Assembly (NCBI RefSeq): GCF_009674565.1
Contig: NZ_WKJL01000001.1
Coordinates: 1-64,000 of the forward strand
Direction: 5' to 3'
Length of the DNA: 64,000 nucleotides
Origin: Duganella aquatilis
Lineage (GTDB): Bacteria; Pseudomonadota; Gammaproteobacteria; Burkholderiales; Burkholderiaceae_D
The translations under genes and the position numbers were made by a program. Positions 8,570 to 16,356 of this stretch are shown in pieces; within the stretch, counting starts at the first letter, position 1; each line of letters begins with the position of its first letter. The notes beneath the pieces are model-generated. The model did no database searches. It was not told where the DNA came from and saw nothing but the letters and a program-made list of their open reading frames with translations.

Positions 8570-9198
8570 CTTGCTACCCCCGTTTTTGCAGCGTTTTTAC
8601 CGCGTTGTATCCAGATGACTACCTTATCGAGATTGCCGCTAAGCAGCAAGCCCATGTGACAGATATTCTCGTGTCCTATACCAAAGGCGCTACACATCCG
8701 TTGCGCATGTCACAGTCTTGTAAGAAAGATAGTGTAGCCATGTCAGTCAAACTCGGACGCCGCAGGTGAGCAGATGCTCGGCGTCGCGGATGGGTGGCCA
8801 GGTTGGTCACTGCTGCTGACGAACTGAAATTAAATTTTCCGAACTGTAACATTTTGTAGCGGCTGAAACAGTTCCGAGAATGCAAATACCGTTATAAATC
8901 ATTCACTAAGCGCCATTTGTTCATGTTTGTTGCAGAGCAGCGTAAAGGCTGACAAGCTGAAGTAAGCTTACCGGCTGGCAACTTCCTTGTAAAGGGATAT
9001 TTGCCTGCAAGATAATTTTTCGACCAAATATTGTATATTAGCAATAATGTGAATTATGATGTATGCTGCTACCGAGATCGTCCTACTTTAAGTTACGATT
9101 AGGAACTAAGCCAAAATAGTGCGCGGGAAGTAACCAGTTTTTAGCTGGATAGTGCGATGATGGTGGAGTAGGAAAGAATTAACTGCCATGGACAATAC
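8570..9198. other. Divergent regulatory region between the two flagellar arms
   Basis: These 629 bases contain no credible gene. The segment from about 8820 to 9120 is clearly richer in A/T than its neighbours. It must hold promoters for both arms. Visible elements: TGTGACA (8655) and its inverse TGTCACA (8708); GAACTG at 8821; a GAACTGT/ACAGTTC inverted repeat at 8841–8874; and a degenerate GG-N10-GT sigma-54-like sequence near 8976. In E. coli Flag-2 loci the regulator gene lafK sits between the corresponding operons; nothing like it is encoded here. Confidence 0.6.
8841..8874. promoter_or_regulatory. GAACTGT inverted repeat, possible operator
   Basis: GAACTGT at 8841–8847 is mirrored by ACAGTTC at 8868–8874 with a 20-base spacer, and a third GAACTG occurs in direct orientation at 8821. 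The repeated half-site in an AT-rich divergent promoter region suggests a binding site for a dimeric regulator. No regulator can be assigned. Confidence 0.3.
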
Positions 9199-10062
9199 AT
9201 GACAACGACAAAACAGACGCAACATCAAGTACTGGACCCCAGCCTGCTGGGCCGTCCGGTGCATTTGCTGCATATCTTTGCGGCCCAGTTGCGCGACGAT
9301 CTGACGCAGTCCATGCGCCTGAACATGAACCGCCGCTACTGGGGCGGCTTCCAGGTGGACGACGTCGCCTTCACCCGCCTGGAGGGCAACGAGATCCGCA
9401 GTCGCTGGCTGAGTTTTGCCGCGCCGGCCGGGCAGATCGCGTTTTCGCTGGAGCGCAAGGTGCTGCTCAGCGTGCTCAATTTCCGCTACGGCAGCGGCGC
9501 CAAGGCCGACACCGCCGCCGTTGACGAGAACATGGTGCGCGTCACCGCCACCGAGGAGCGGCTCGCTGTGGTGCTGGGGCAACAGTTGGCCGGCACGCTG
9601 GCCGGCCGCATCGAGCTCAACCTGCCGGCCGGCGACAAGCCCGCCGGCGAGGCCGCCGACAATGAATTCAAGCCCGGTCCTGGCTCGCATCCGCCCAAGG
9701 GCAGCTGGGTGATTACCGTCACCGTGGCCGACGTCACCAGCGGCGCCACCGGGCAGTTCTGGTTTGCGCTCGACAAGCAGCTGATGGCCAGCGTGCTGCG
9801 CGGCCTGCTGCGCGACCGCGACGCCGGCAAGAAAGCCAAGGTCGCGGCGCCGCTGGCGCAGCGCCTGCAGGTCGGCCTGATCGGCCGCCTGGCCAGCAAG
9901 GAAGTGTCGCTGGGCGCCCTGTACGACTTGCAGGTGGGCGACGTGATCCCGATCAGCCTGGCCAGAGCGGACGTGCTGCTCGAAGAGTCGCGCCTGTTTA
10001 CGGCCGCCGTCACCGAGCACAAAGGCAAACTCTGTTTAACCTCTTTTGAAGACGCAGAATAA
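9199..10062 (+). CDS. fliM: FliM-like flagellar motor switch protein (atypical)
   Basis: A 287-residue protein shorter than the usual FliM of about 330. It resembles the FliM middle domain in its first half (RLNMNRRYWGGFQVDDVAFT) and has a SpoA-like C-terminal domain (VSLGALYDLQVGDVIPISLA). It lacks the N-terminal LSQxEIDALL-type peptide that binds phospho-CheY. I also see no clear GGxG loop used to contact the FliG EHPQ motif. It starts the rightward operon and its stop overlaps the fliN start (TAATG). The position and domains support a C-ring role; an HrcQ-like type III secretion protein is the alternative. Confidence 0.7.
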   Translation: MTTTKQTQHQVLDPSLLGRPVHLLHIFAAQLRDDLTQSMRLNMNRRYWGGFQVDDVAFTRLEGNEIRSRWLSFAAPAGQIAFSLERKVLLSVLNFRYGSGAKADTAAVDENMVRVTATEERLAVVLGQQLAGTLAGRIELNLPAGDKPAGEAADNEFKPGPGSHPPKGSWVITVTVADVTSGATGQFWFALDKQLMASVLRGLLRDRDAGKKAKVAAPLAQRLQVGLIGRLASKEVSLGALYDLQVGDVIPISLARADVLLEESRLFTAAVTEHKGKLCLTSFEDAE

Positions 10063-10436
10063 TGATGAACATGAACGTAGCCAACCCTAGCGACGCCCTG
10101 CTGGAAGACCTGTCGGAAGAGATGATCATCGATCAGCCCGGCAACGAGCTGACTGACATCGCGCCGGCCGCGCCGCGCCGCGACCTGCCGGCCATGATGC
10201 GCAAGATCCCGGTGACGCTGACGCTGGAAGTGGGCTCGGCCCGCATCTCGCTGGAAGAGCTGATGAACATCGGCGCCGACAGCGTGGTGGAACTCGACGT
10301 GCTGGCCGGCGAGCCGCTGGTCATCAAGGTGAACGGCACCGCCATCGGCCGCGCCGAAGTGGTGGTGGCGGGCGAAAACTACGGCCTCAAAGTGATCGAC
10401 CTCGACGGCCTGAATCTGGACATGATGACCCCATGA
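10062..10436 (+). CDS. fliN: Flagellar motor switch protein FliN
   Basis: A 124-residue protein. An acidic variable N-terminus (about 45 residues) is followed by a SpoA domain: KIPVTLTLEVGSARISLEEL, a Gly-x-x-x-hydrophobic core and GRAEVVVAGENYGLKVID. FliN builds the lower C-ring with FliM and helps dock FliH. The start overlaps the preceding stop by one base, and its own stop overlaps fliP by 4 bases. No fliO lies between fliN and fliP, unlike in most primary flagellar operons. Confidence 0.9.
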   Translation: MMNMNVANPSDALLEDLSEEMIIDQPGNELTDIAPAAPRRDLPAMMRKIPVTLTLEVGSARISLEELMNIGADSVVELDVLAGEPLVIKVNGTAIGRAEVVVAGENYGLKVIDLDGLNLDMMTP

Positions 10437-11200
10437 CCTGGGGCTTGAACGCGCAGTGGCGCCGCCGCCTGCTTCTGGCCGCGCCGGCTGCCGCCTTGCT
10501 GGGCCTGGCCTGTGCGCCGGCCCAGGCGGTCGATCTGCTGGCCAATGTGGTGCCGGGCGCCAAGACCGAACTGACGGTCAAGATGCAGATCCTGATCATC
10601 ATGACCTTGCTGGGCTTGCTCCCGGTGATGGTCATGATGATGACCAGCTTTACCCGCTTCGTGATCGTGCTGTCGCTGCTGCGCCAGGCCCTGGGCCTGC
10701 AGCAGGGCCTGCCCAACCGCATCATCACCGGCGTGGCGCTGATCCTGACCCTGCTGGTGATGCGGCCGATCGGCGACCAGATCTGGACCGAGGCCTTCGT
10801 GCCCTACGACCAGGACAAGATCGGCCTGGAGACCGCGCTGCAGATCGCTGAAAAGCCGGTGGCGCGCTTCATGCTGGCGCAGACCAGCAAGGCGGCGCTG
10901 CAGCAGATCGCCCACCTGGCCGGCGAGGACAAGATCACCGAGCCGGCGCAGCACGCGTTCACCGTCAAGCTGGCCGCCTTCGTGCTGTCCGAGCTGAAGA
11001 CCGCGTTCCAGATCGGCTGCATGCTGTTCATCCCGTTCCTGGTGATCGACCTGGTGGTGTCGTCGGTGCTGATGGCGATGGGCATGATGATGCTGTCGCC
11101 GCTGGTGATTTCGCTGCCGTTCAAGCTGCTGCTGTTCGTGCTGGTGGACGGCTGGACCCTGACCGTCAACACGCTCGTGACGAGCATCCAGGCTTACTGA
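10433..11200 (+). CDS. fliP: Flagellar export gate protein FliP
   Basis: A 255-residue membrane protein with an N-terminal signal segment (LLLAAPAAALLGLACAPAQA) and the conserved core MMTSFTRFVIVLSLLRQALG, followed by the C-terminal AFVLSELKTAFQIGCMLFIP block. FliP forms the core of the FliPQR export channel. FliO, which stabilises FliP in many bacteria, is not encoded next to it. It is 11 bases upstream of fliQ. Confidence 0.97.
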   Translation: MTWGLNAQWRRRLLLAAPAAALLGLACAPAQAVDLLANVVPGAKTELTVKMQILIIMTLLGLLPVMVMMMTSFTRFVIVLSLLRQALGLQQGLPNRIITGVALILTLLVMRPIGDQIWTEAFVPYDQDKIGLETALQIAEKPVARFMLAQTSKAALQQIAHLAGEDKITEPAQHAFTVKLAAFVLSELKTAFQIGCMLFIPFLVIDLVVSSVLMAMGMMMLSPLVISLPFKLLLFVLVDGWTLTVNTLVTSIQAY

Positions 11201-11211
11201 TAGGACGCCCC

Positions 11212-11484
11212 ATGCTGACACCCGAAATTGCCGTCGACCTGGTGGTGGAGTCGCTGCACATCGTCATGCTGCTGGTGGTGATCCTGGTGGTGCCGGGACT
11301 GATCACCGGCCTGCTGGTGGCGCTGTTCCAGGCCGCCACCCAGATCAACGAGCAGACGCTGAGTTTCCTGCCCAGGCTGCTCATCACGCTGCTGGCGGTG
11401 ATCCTGGCCGGGCGCTGGATGTCGACCCTGCTGATGGATTTCTGCGTGTCCATCTTTACCCGCGCCGCCACCCTGGTCGGCTAG
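11212..11484 (+). CDS. fliQ: Flagellar export gate protein FliQ
   Basis: A 90-residue protein with two membrane helices (VESLHIVMLLVVILVVPGLI and LPRLLITLLAVILAG) and the ATQINEQTLSFLP loop that marks the FliQ/SctS family. Four copies wrap the FliP5FliR1 core of the export channel. It lies between fliP and fliR with short spacers, in the same operon. Confidence 0.95.
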   Translation: MLTPEIAVDLVVESLHIVMLLVVILVVPGLITGLLVALFQAATQINEQTLSFLPRLLITLLAVILAGRWMSTLLMDFCVSIFTRAATLVG

Positions 11485-11505
11485 CCCGAAGTTCACGACG
11501 CCGCC

Positions 11506-12300
11506 ATGGAAGCCATCTTCGCCCAGCTGCTGCCGATGCTGACCGCCCTGTGGTGGCCGTTCTGCCGCATCCTGGCGATGTTCCTCGGCGCCCCGGTGCT
11601 GGGCGAGGCGGTGACGCCGACCACGGTGCGCATCCTGATCGCGCTGGTGCTGGCCATCATCATGATGCCGCTGACCAGCGGCGTCGACTGGGGGGCGGCG
11701 GCGATCAATCCCTTCTCCATGCACGGCGTGGTGGCCACCATCGAGCAGGGCCTGATCGGCTTCGTGCTGGGCCTGGCCTTCCACTTCGCGATGTCGGTCA
11801 TCGGCGTGCTCGGTTTCATGGTGTCGTCGCAGATGGGCATGTCGATGGCGGTGATGAACGACCCGATGAACGGCCAGTCGTCGGACGTCACCTCGGCGCT
11901 GCTGTCGACCCTGGCCATCATCGTTTTCTTCTCGATCGACGGCCACCTGGTGATCGCCAACGTGATCGGCCAGAGCTTCCGCGCCTGGCCGCTGGGCCAC
12001 GGCTTCGGCCCGCTGCTGATGCAGACGGTGGCCTACAACGTGGCCTGGATCTTTTCGGCCGCCATGCTGCTGGCGCTGCCGGTGGTGTTTTCCACCATGG
12101 TGGTGCAGATCGGCTTCGGCTTCCTGAACCGCGTGGCGCCGGCGCTCAACCTGTTCGCGCTGGGCTTTTCGGTGATCACCATCTTCGGCCTGCTGATGCT
12201 GGCGCAGATGGTGCGCTTCATTCCCGAGCACTATGTGCGCATGACCAATATGGTGCTGGAGATGATACGCCAGCAGATGCAGGTGGCCATCCATGGCTGA
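11506..12300 (+). CDS. fliR: Flagellar export gate protein FliR
   Basis: A 264-residue polytopic membrane protein with the FliR/SctT pattern: RILAMFLGAPVLGEAVTPTT near the start, GVVATIEQGLIGFVLGLAFH in the middle and FLNRVAPALNLFALGFSV near the C-terminus. One copy completes the FliPQR channel. It overlaps flhB by 8 bases, suggesting coupled translation; FliR and FlhB contact each other in the assembled gate. Confidence 0.96.
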   Translation: MEAIFAQLLPMLTALWWPFCRILAMFLGAPVLGEAVTPTTVRILIALVLAIIMMPLTSGVDWGAAAINPFSMHGVVATIEQGLIGFVLGLAFHFAMSVIGVLGFMVSSQMGMSMAVMNDPMNGQSSDVTSALLSTLAIIVFFSIDGHLVIANVIGQSFRAWPLGHGFGPLLMQTVAYNVAWIFSAAMLLALPVVFSTMVVQIGFGFLNRVAPALNLFALGFSVITIFGLLMLAQMVRFIPEHYVRMTNMVLEMIRQQMQVAIHG

Positions 12301-13435
12301 CGACAGCACCGGCGATAAAACAGAAAAGGCTTCACAGCAGAAGCTGAAGAAGTCGCGCCAGGAAGGGCAGGTGGTGCGTTCGCGCGACCTGTCGACCGCG
12401 ATCGGCATCCTGGTCAGCCTGAAACTGTTTGTCTACCTGCTGCCGTCCTATATGGCCGAATTCAACGAGCTGTTCCACCAGAGCTTTGCCCCGCTCGACA
12501 GCGACGGCGCCATCGACAACGCCATGTCCATCGTGTTCAGCAACTCGATGTGGCTGCTGATCAAGATGCTGCTGCCGCTGTTCGTGGTGCCGCTGTTCAT
12601 CGTGCTGGGCGCCATGGTGCCGGGCGGCTGGGTGATCTCGATGAAGAACTGGGAGCCCAAGCTGTCGCGTATGAGCCCGATCGGCAATATCGGCCGCCTG
12701 TTCTCCGGCAAGCACGCGTTCGAGCTGCTGATCTCGATCGGCAAGGCGGCGGTGCTGATCGCCGTGCTCGTCCACGTGGCGCGCTCGACCGTGCCGCAGT
12801 ACACCCAGCTGCAGATGATGCCGATGGGGCAGGCCATGATGTCCGGCTCCAACCTGATGCTCGACGGCCTGATGTCGATGGTGGCGGTGTTCATCATCTT
12901 CGCCCTGATCGACGTGCCGGCGCAGGCCTTCTTCTTCGCCAAGAACCAGCGCATGAGCAAGCAGGACCTGAAGGAAGAACACAAGTCGACCGAGGGCCGG
13001 CCCGAGGTCAAGGGCCGCATCCGCCAGCTGCAGCGCGCCATGGCGCGCCGCAGCGCGCGCAAGACGGTGCCGACCGCCGACGTGGTGATCGTCAACCCGG
13101 AGCACTATGCGGTGGCGCTGAAATACGACCTCGGCAAGGCCGAGGCGCCGTTCGTGGTGGCCAAGGGCGTCGACGAGATGGCGCTGTACCTGCGCCAGCT
13201 GGCGGCCGAATTCCAGATCGAAGTGATGGAGCTGCCGCCGCTGGCGCGCGCCATCTACAACACCAGCCAGGTCAACCAGCAGATCCCGGTGCAGCTGTAC
13301 CAGGCGGTGTCGCAGGTGCTGAACTATGTGCTGCAGTTGCAGGCTTTCCGTGCCGGACGGCGTAACGCCGAGCCGGTGCGTCCAAATGAACATGAAGTTG
13401 TTGTGCCCACATCCATGAGCGAGGTTAAGCAGTGA
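12293..13435 (+). CDS. flhB: Flagellar export specificity switch FlhB
   Basis: A 380-residue protein starting DDSTGDKTEKASQQKLKKSR, with four membrane segments (about residues 30–215) and the cytoplasmic autoprotease domain. The cleavage motif, usually Asn-Pro-Thr-His, is N268-P269-E270-H271 here (bases 13094–13105). The catalytic Asn-Pro pair is retained, so autocleavage remains possible. FlhB switches export from rod/hook to filament substrates. The C-terminal tail is long and polar. Its stop overlaps the GTG start of flhA. Confidence 0.96.
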   Translation: MADDSTGDKTEKASQQKLKKSRQEGQVVRSRDLSTAIGILVSLKLFVYLLPSYMAEFNELFHQSFAPLDSDGAIDNAMSIVFSNSMWLLIKMLLPLFVVPLFIVLGAMVPGGWVISMKNWEPKLSRMSPIGNIGRLFSGKHAFELLISIGKAAVLIAVLVHVARSTVPQYTQLQMMPMGQAMMSGSNLMLDGLMSMVAVFIIFALIDVPAQAFFFAKNQRMSKQDLKEEHKSTEGRPEVKGRIRQLQRAMARRSARKTVPTADVVIVNPEHYAVALKYDLGKAEAPFVVAKGVDEMALYLRQLAAEFQIEVMELPPLARAIYNTSQVNQQIPVQLYQAVSQVLNYVLQLQAFRAGRRNAEPVRPNEHEVVVPTSMSEVKQ

Positions 13436-15519
13436 ATTTTTTGAAGACGCTGATTGCGGAGGCACGTCGCCACAAGTTTGCCACCCCGGCATTCCTGCTG
13501 ATGATACTGGCGATGATCATCCTGCCGCTGCCGCCGGTATTGCTGGACGTGATGTTCACGTTCAATATCGTGCTGGCGCTGATTGTGATCCTGGTGTCGG
13601 TGTCGGCGCGCCGGCCGCTGGACTTCTCGGTGTTCCCGACGGTGATCCTGGCCACCACCATGCTGCGGCTGACGCTGAACGTGGCGTCGACCCGGGTGGT
13701 GCTGCTGCACGGCCATGAAGGCACGGCCGCCGCCGGCCACGTGATCGAGGCCTTCGGCAACGTGGTGGTGGGCGGTAACTACGTGGTCGGCATCGTGGTG
13801 TTCGTGATCCTGATGATCATCAACTTCATGGTGGTGACCAAGGGCGCCGAGCGGATCTCGGAAGTGTCGGCGCGTTTCACGCTGGACGCGCTGCCGGGCA
13901 AGCAGATGGCGATCGACGCCGACCTGAACGCCGGCCTGATCAACCAGGAAAAAGCCCAGCAGCGCCGCATGGACGTCGCTTCGGAAGCCGACTTCTACGG
14001 CGCCATGGACGGCGCCTCCAAGTTCGTGCGCGGCGACGCCGTGGCCTCGATCCTGATCCTGATCATCAACATGGTCGGCGGCGTGGCGATCGGCGCGCTG
14101 ATGCAGGACATGTCGTTCGGCGACGCCTTCAAGCAATACGCGCTGCTGACCATCGGTGACGGCCTGGTGGCGCAGATCCCGGCGCTGCTGCTGTCGGCCG
14201 CGGCCGCCATCCTTGTGACCCGTATCTCCGACTCCGGCGACTTCGAGCAGCAGGTCAGCAGCCAGGTGCTGACCTCGCCACAGGTGATGCTGAGCGCGGC
14301 CGGCATGATGCTGATCCTGGCGCTGGTGCCGGGCATGCCATGGCAGATGTTCGGTCCGTTCGCGCTGGTGCTGGCGTATGTCGGCTGGAAGCTGCTGAAC
14401 CGGGTCAAGGCGCCCGACACCAGCCATATCGATGCGATCGAGGCGGCGCTGCGCGACGACCGCGTGCCCGAGCTGGACTGGGCCAACCTGCCGGCGGTGC
14501 AGCCGCTGCAGCTGGCGGTGGGCTACAAGCTGGTGGGCCTGATCGACAAGGCGCACGGCGAGCCGCTGACCAAGCGCATCCGCGGCGTGCGCCAGAGCAT
14601 TTCGGAAGCCATGGGCCTGCTGCTGCCGCCGATCGGCGTGCGCGACGACCTCGGCCTGAAGCCGACCCAGTATTCGGTGATCCTGTCGGGCAGCGTGGTG
14701 GCCCAGGCCGAGGTGTTTGCCGACCGCCTGATGGCGATCCCGTCGCCCAATGTGTACGGCCAGATCGACGGCATCCCCGGCATCGAGCCGGCCTACGGCA
14801 TGCCGGTGACCTGGATCGAGACCAGCGAGAAGGCCAACGCGCTGGGGCTGGGCTACCAGGTGGTGGAAACGCCAAGCGCGATCGCCACCCATCTGTCCAA
14901 GCTGATCCGCGAATACCTGCCGGAGCTGTTCCGCCACGAGGACGTGCCGGCCATGATGGAGCGCCTGAGCGCGGTGTCGCCCAAGCTGTCGGCGACGCTC
15001 GACAAGGCGCTGACGCCGACCCAGATGCTGCGCGTGTTTCGCGTGCTGCTGGCGGAAAACGTCTCGTTGAAGGATATCGTGCCGATCGCCACCACGCTGG
15101 TCGACAGCTCGGAAACCACCAAGGATCCGATCCTGCTGGCGGCCGAGGTGCGCTGCGCGCTGCGGCGCCAGATCGTCACCGGCCTGTTCGGCCAGAAGAC
15201 CGAGATGCAGGCCTTCAACCTTGGCGGCGACCTGGAGAACATGCTGCTGGGATCGTTGAATCAGGCGCGCCAGAGCGGCAAGGTGGTGCTGGACAACTAT
15301 CCGATCGACCCGCACCTGCTGGCGCAGCTGCAGGTCAACATGCCGGTGGCGCGCGAACAGATGCGGCAGCAGGCGACGCCGCCGCTGCTGCTGGTGCTGC
15401 CGCAGATCCGGCCGCTGCTGGCGCGCTATGCGCGCCTGTTCGCGCCCGGCCTGCATGTGCTGTCCTATAACGAGATTCCGGAAAACCGCGAAGTCAGCAT
15501 CATCGGCACGGTCGGCTAA
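13432..15519 (+). CDS. flhA: Flagellar export gate protein FlhA
   Basis: A 695-residue protein. The N-terminal half has eight membrane helices and the FHIPEP signature region RFTLDALPGKQMAIDADLNA (about residues 145–165); the C-terminal half is the cytoplasmic ring that binds chaperone-substrate complexes. Translation starts at a GTG that overlaps the flhB stop (GTGA), preceded by GAGGTT. It ends the rightward operon and abuts the convergent methyltransferase gene, sharing 4 bases at the stops. No flhF or flhG follows, as in lateral-type loci. Confidence 0.97.
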   Translation: MNFLKTLIAEARRHKFATPAFLLMILAMIILPLPPVLLDVMFTFNIVLALIVILVSVSARRPLDFSVFPTVILATTMLRLTLNVASTRVVLLHGHEGTAAAGHVIEAFGNVVVGGNYVVGIVVFVILMIINFMVVTKGAERISEVSARFTLDALPGKQMAIDADLNAGLINQEKAQQRRMDVASEADFYGAMDGASKFVRGDAVASILILIINMVGGVAIGALMQDMSFGDAFKQYALLTIGDGLVAQIPALLLSAAAAILVTRISDSGDFEQQVSSQVLTSPQVMLSAAGMMLILALVPGMPWQMFGPFALVLAYVGWKLLNRVKAPDTSHIDAIEAALRDDRVPELDWANLPAVQPLQLAVGYKLVGLIDKAHGEPLTKRIRGVRQSISEAMGLLLPPIGVRDDLGLKPTQYSVILSGSVVAQAEVFADRLMAIPSPNVYGQIDGIPGIEPAYGMPVTWIETSEKANALGLGYQVVETPSAIATHLSKLIREYLPELFRHEDVPAMMERLSAVSPKLSATLDKALTPTQMLRVFRVLLAENVSLKDIVPIATTLVDSSETTKDPILLAAEVRCALRRQIVTGLFGQKTEMQAFNLGGDLENMLLGSLNQARQSGKVVLDNYPIDPHLLAQLQVNMPVAREQMRQQATPPLLLVLPQIRPLLARYARLFAPGLHVLSYNEIPENREVSIIGTVG

Positions 15520-16322
15520 GTCTGCTTGGGAGTCAGCAGGCGGGCCGCCCAGGCCGGCAGCTGGTTGAACAGGCAGTGCAGGCCGTTATTGAAGCTGCCG
15601 AATTGCAGATGGTGCTGCTCGGCCAGCAGCGTCAGGCTTTGCCGCGAATACAGGCTGACATGGCCGTTGCGCGGCGCCGCATACCACCAGGTCAGGCGGG
15701 TGTTCGGCTTGACCGTCCCATCCGTCAGCAGCGTCGAGAACAGCACCATGCACTCGTCTTCCATCAGGGCGGCGAGGTTTTGCATCAGCTGATTGACATC
15801 GGGCGCGCGCTGGAATACCTCGAACGCGCTGATCAGATTGAATTTTCCCAGGTCGGCAAGGCGCTGTGGGTCGTGCGGAACAGGCTGATAGGCGGCCGAG
15901 TCCCAGCCTTGTTCGGCGAGCGCGCCCGACAGCGCGCCGTGGCCGCCGTAGTCCAGGTGGCGGATTTCCTTGTGCGAGCCGCCGAACAGCTGCCGCAGCA
16001 GGTCGGCGTTGGCCGCCGGCCGCTTGCTGAGGGCGTCGGGGTCGATCTCGGCGTAGCGCTCGTTATAGATATGCTGCTGGAAATCCTGGTCCGACCACTG
16101 GCGGAACTCGGGCGCCAATACAAAGCCGCAATCCGGGCAGCGGTGGTAGTAAATCGGCCAGCCCGCCAGCGGCAGGAAACGCTGGCGCGCCTCCTCGCAA
16201 TTCTTGCTGAAATCGACAACGTCGTGCGGCACGGTCTCGATGCTGCAGACCGGGCAGGCGACGGCGGCCGGACTGGCCGGCGCGCTGATGTGGTGGGATG
16301 CTTGTGGTTGATGACTGGTCAT
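15516..16322 (-). CDS. Zinc-ribbon class I SAM-dependent methyltransferase
   Basis: A 268-residue protein. An N-terminal Cys pair set (CPVC at about residue 23, CPDCG at about 62) looks like a zinc ribbon. A Rossmann methyltransferase core follows, with a degenerate motif I (LDYGGHGALSGALAEQGW) and an acidic strand (FNLISAFEVFQRAPD). The arrangement resembles small-molecule or sugar methyltransferases, not RNA or DNA enzymes. It sits 34 bases behind the TPR/glycosyltransferase gene on the same strand, so a role in modifying a glycan, perhaps on flagellin, is an inference from position. Confidence 0.75.
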   Translation of the reverse strand: MTSHQPQASHHISAPASPAAVACPVCSIETVPHDVVDFSKNCEEARQRFLPLAGWPIYYHRCPDCGFVLAPEFRQWSDQDFQQHIYNERYAEIDPDALSKRPAANADLLRQLFGGSHKEIRHLDYGGHGALSGALAEQGWDSAAYQPVPHDPQRLADLGKFNLISAFEVFQRAPDVNQLMQNLAALMEDECMVLFSTLLTDGTVKPNTRLTWWYAAPRNGHVSLYSRQSLTLLAEQHHLQFGSFNNGLHCLFNQLPAWAARLLTPKQT

Positions 16323-16356
16323 GATCTGTGGTTGGCGGTTCAGGTCTCGGGGCGCA

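Noticed and set aside
8655..8714. TGTGACA/TGTCACA pair as a Crp site
   Set aside because: The halves are about 46 bases apart, not the 6-base spacing of a Crp operator.
8970..8990. Sigma-54-like TGGCAACTTCCTTGT before the FliM-like gene
   Set aside because: Ends in GT instead of GC at -12 and lacks the conserved C of the -24 box context; too degenerate to call a promoter.
13324..15456. A 710-codon open frame antisense to flhA
   Set aside because: Product is His/Gln/Arg-rich and shadow-like; flhA is unambiguous.
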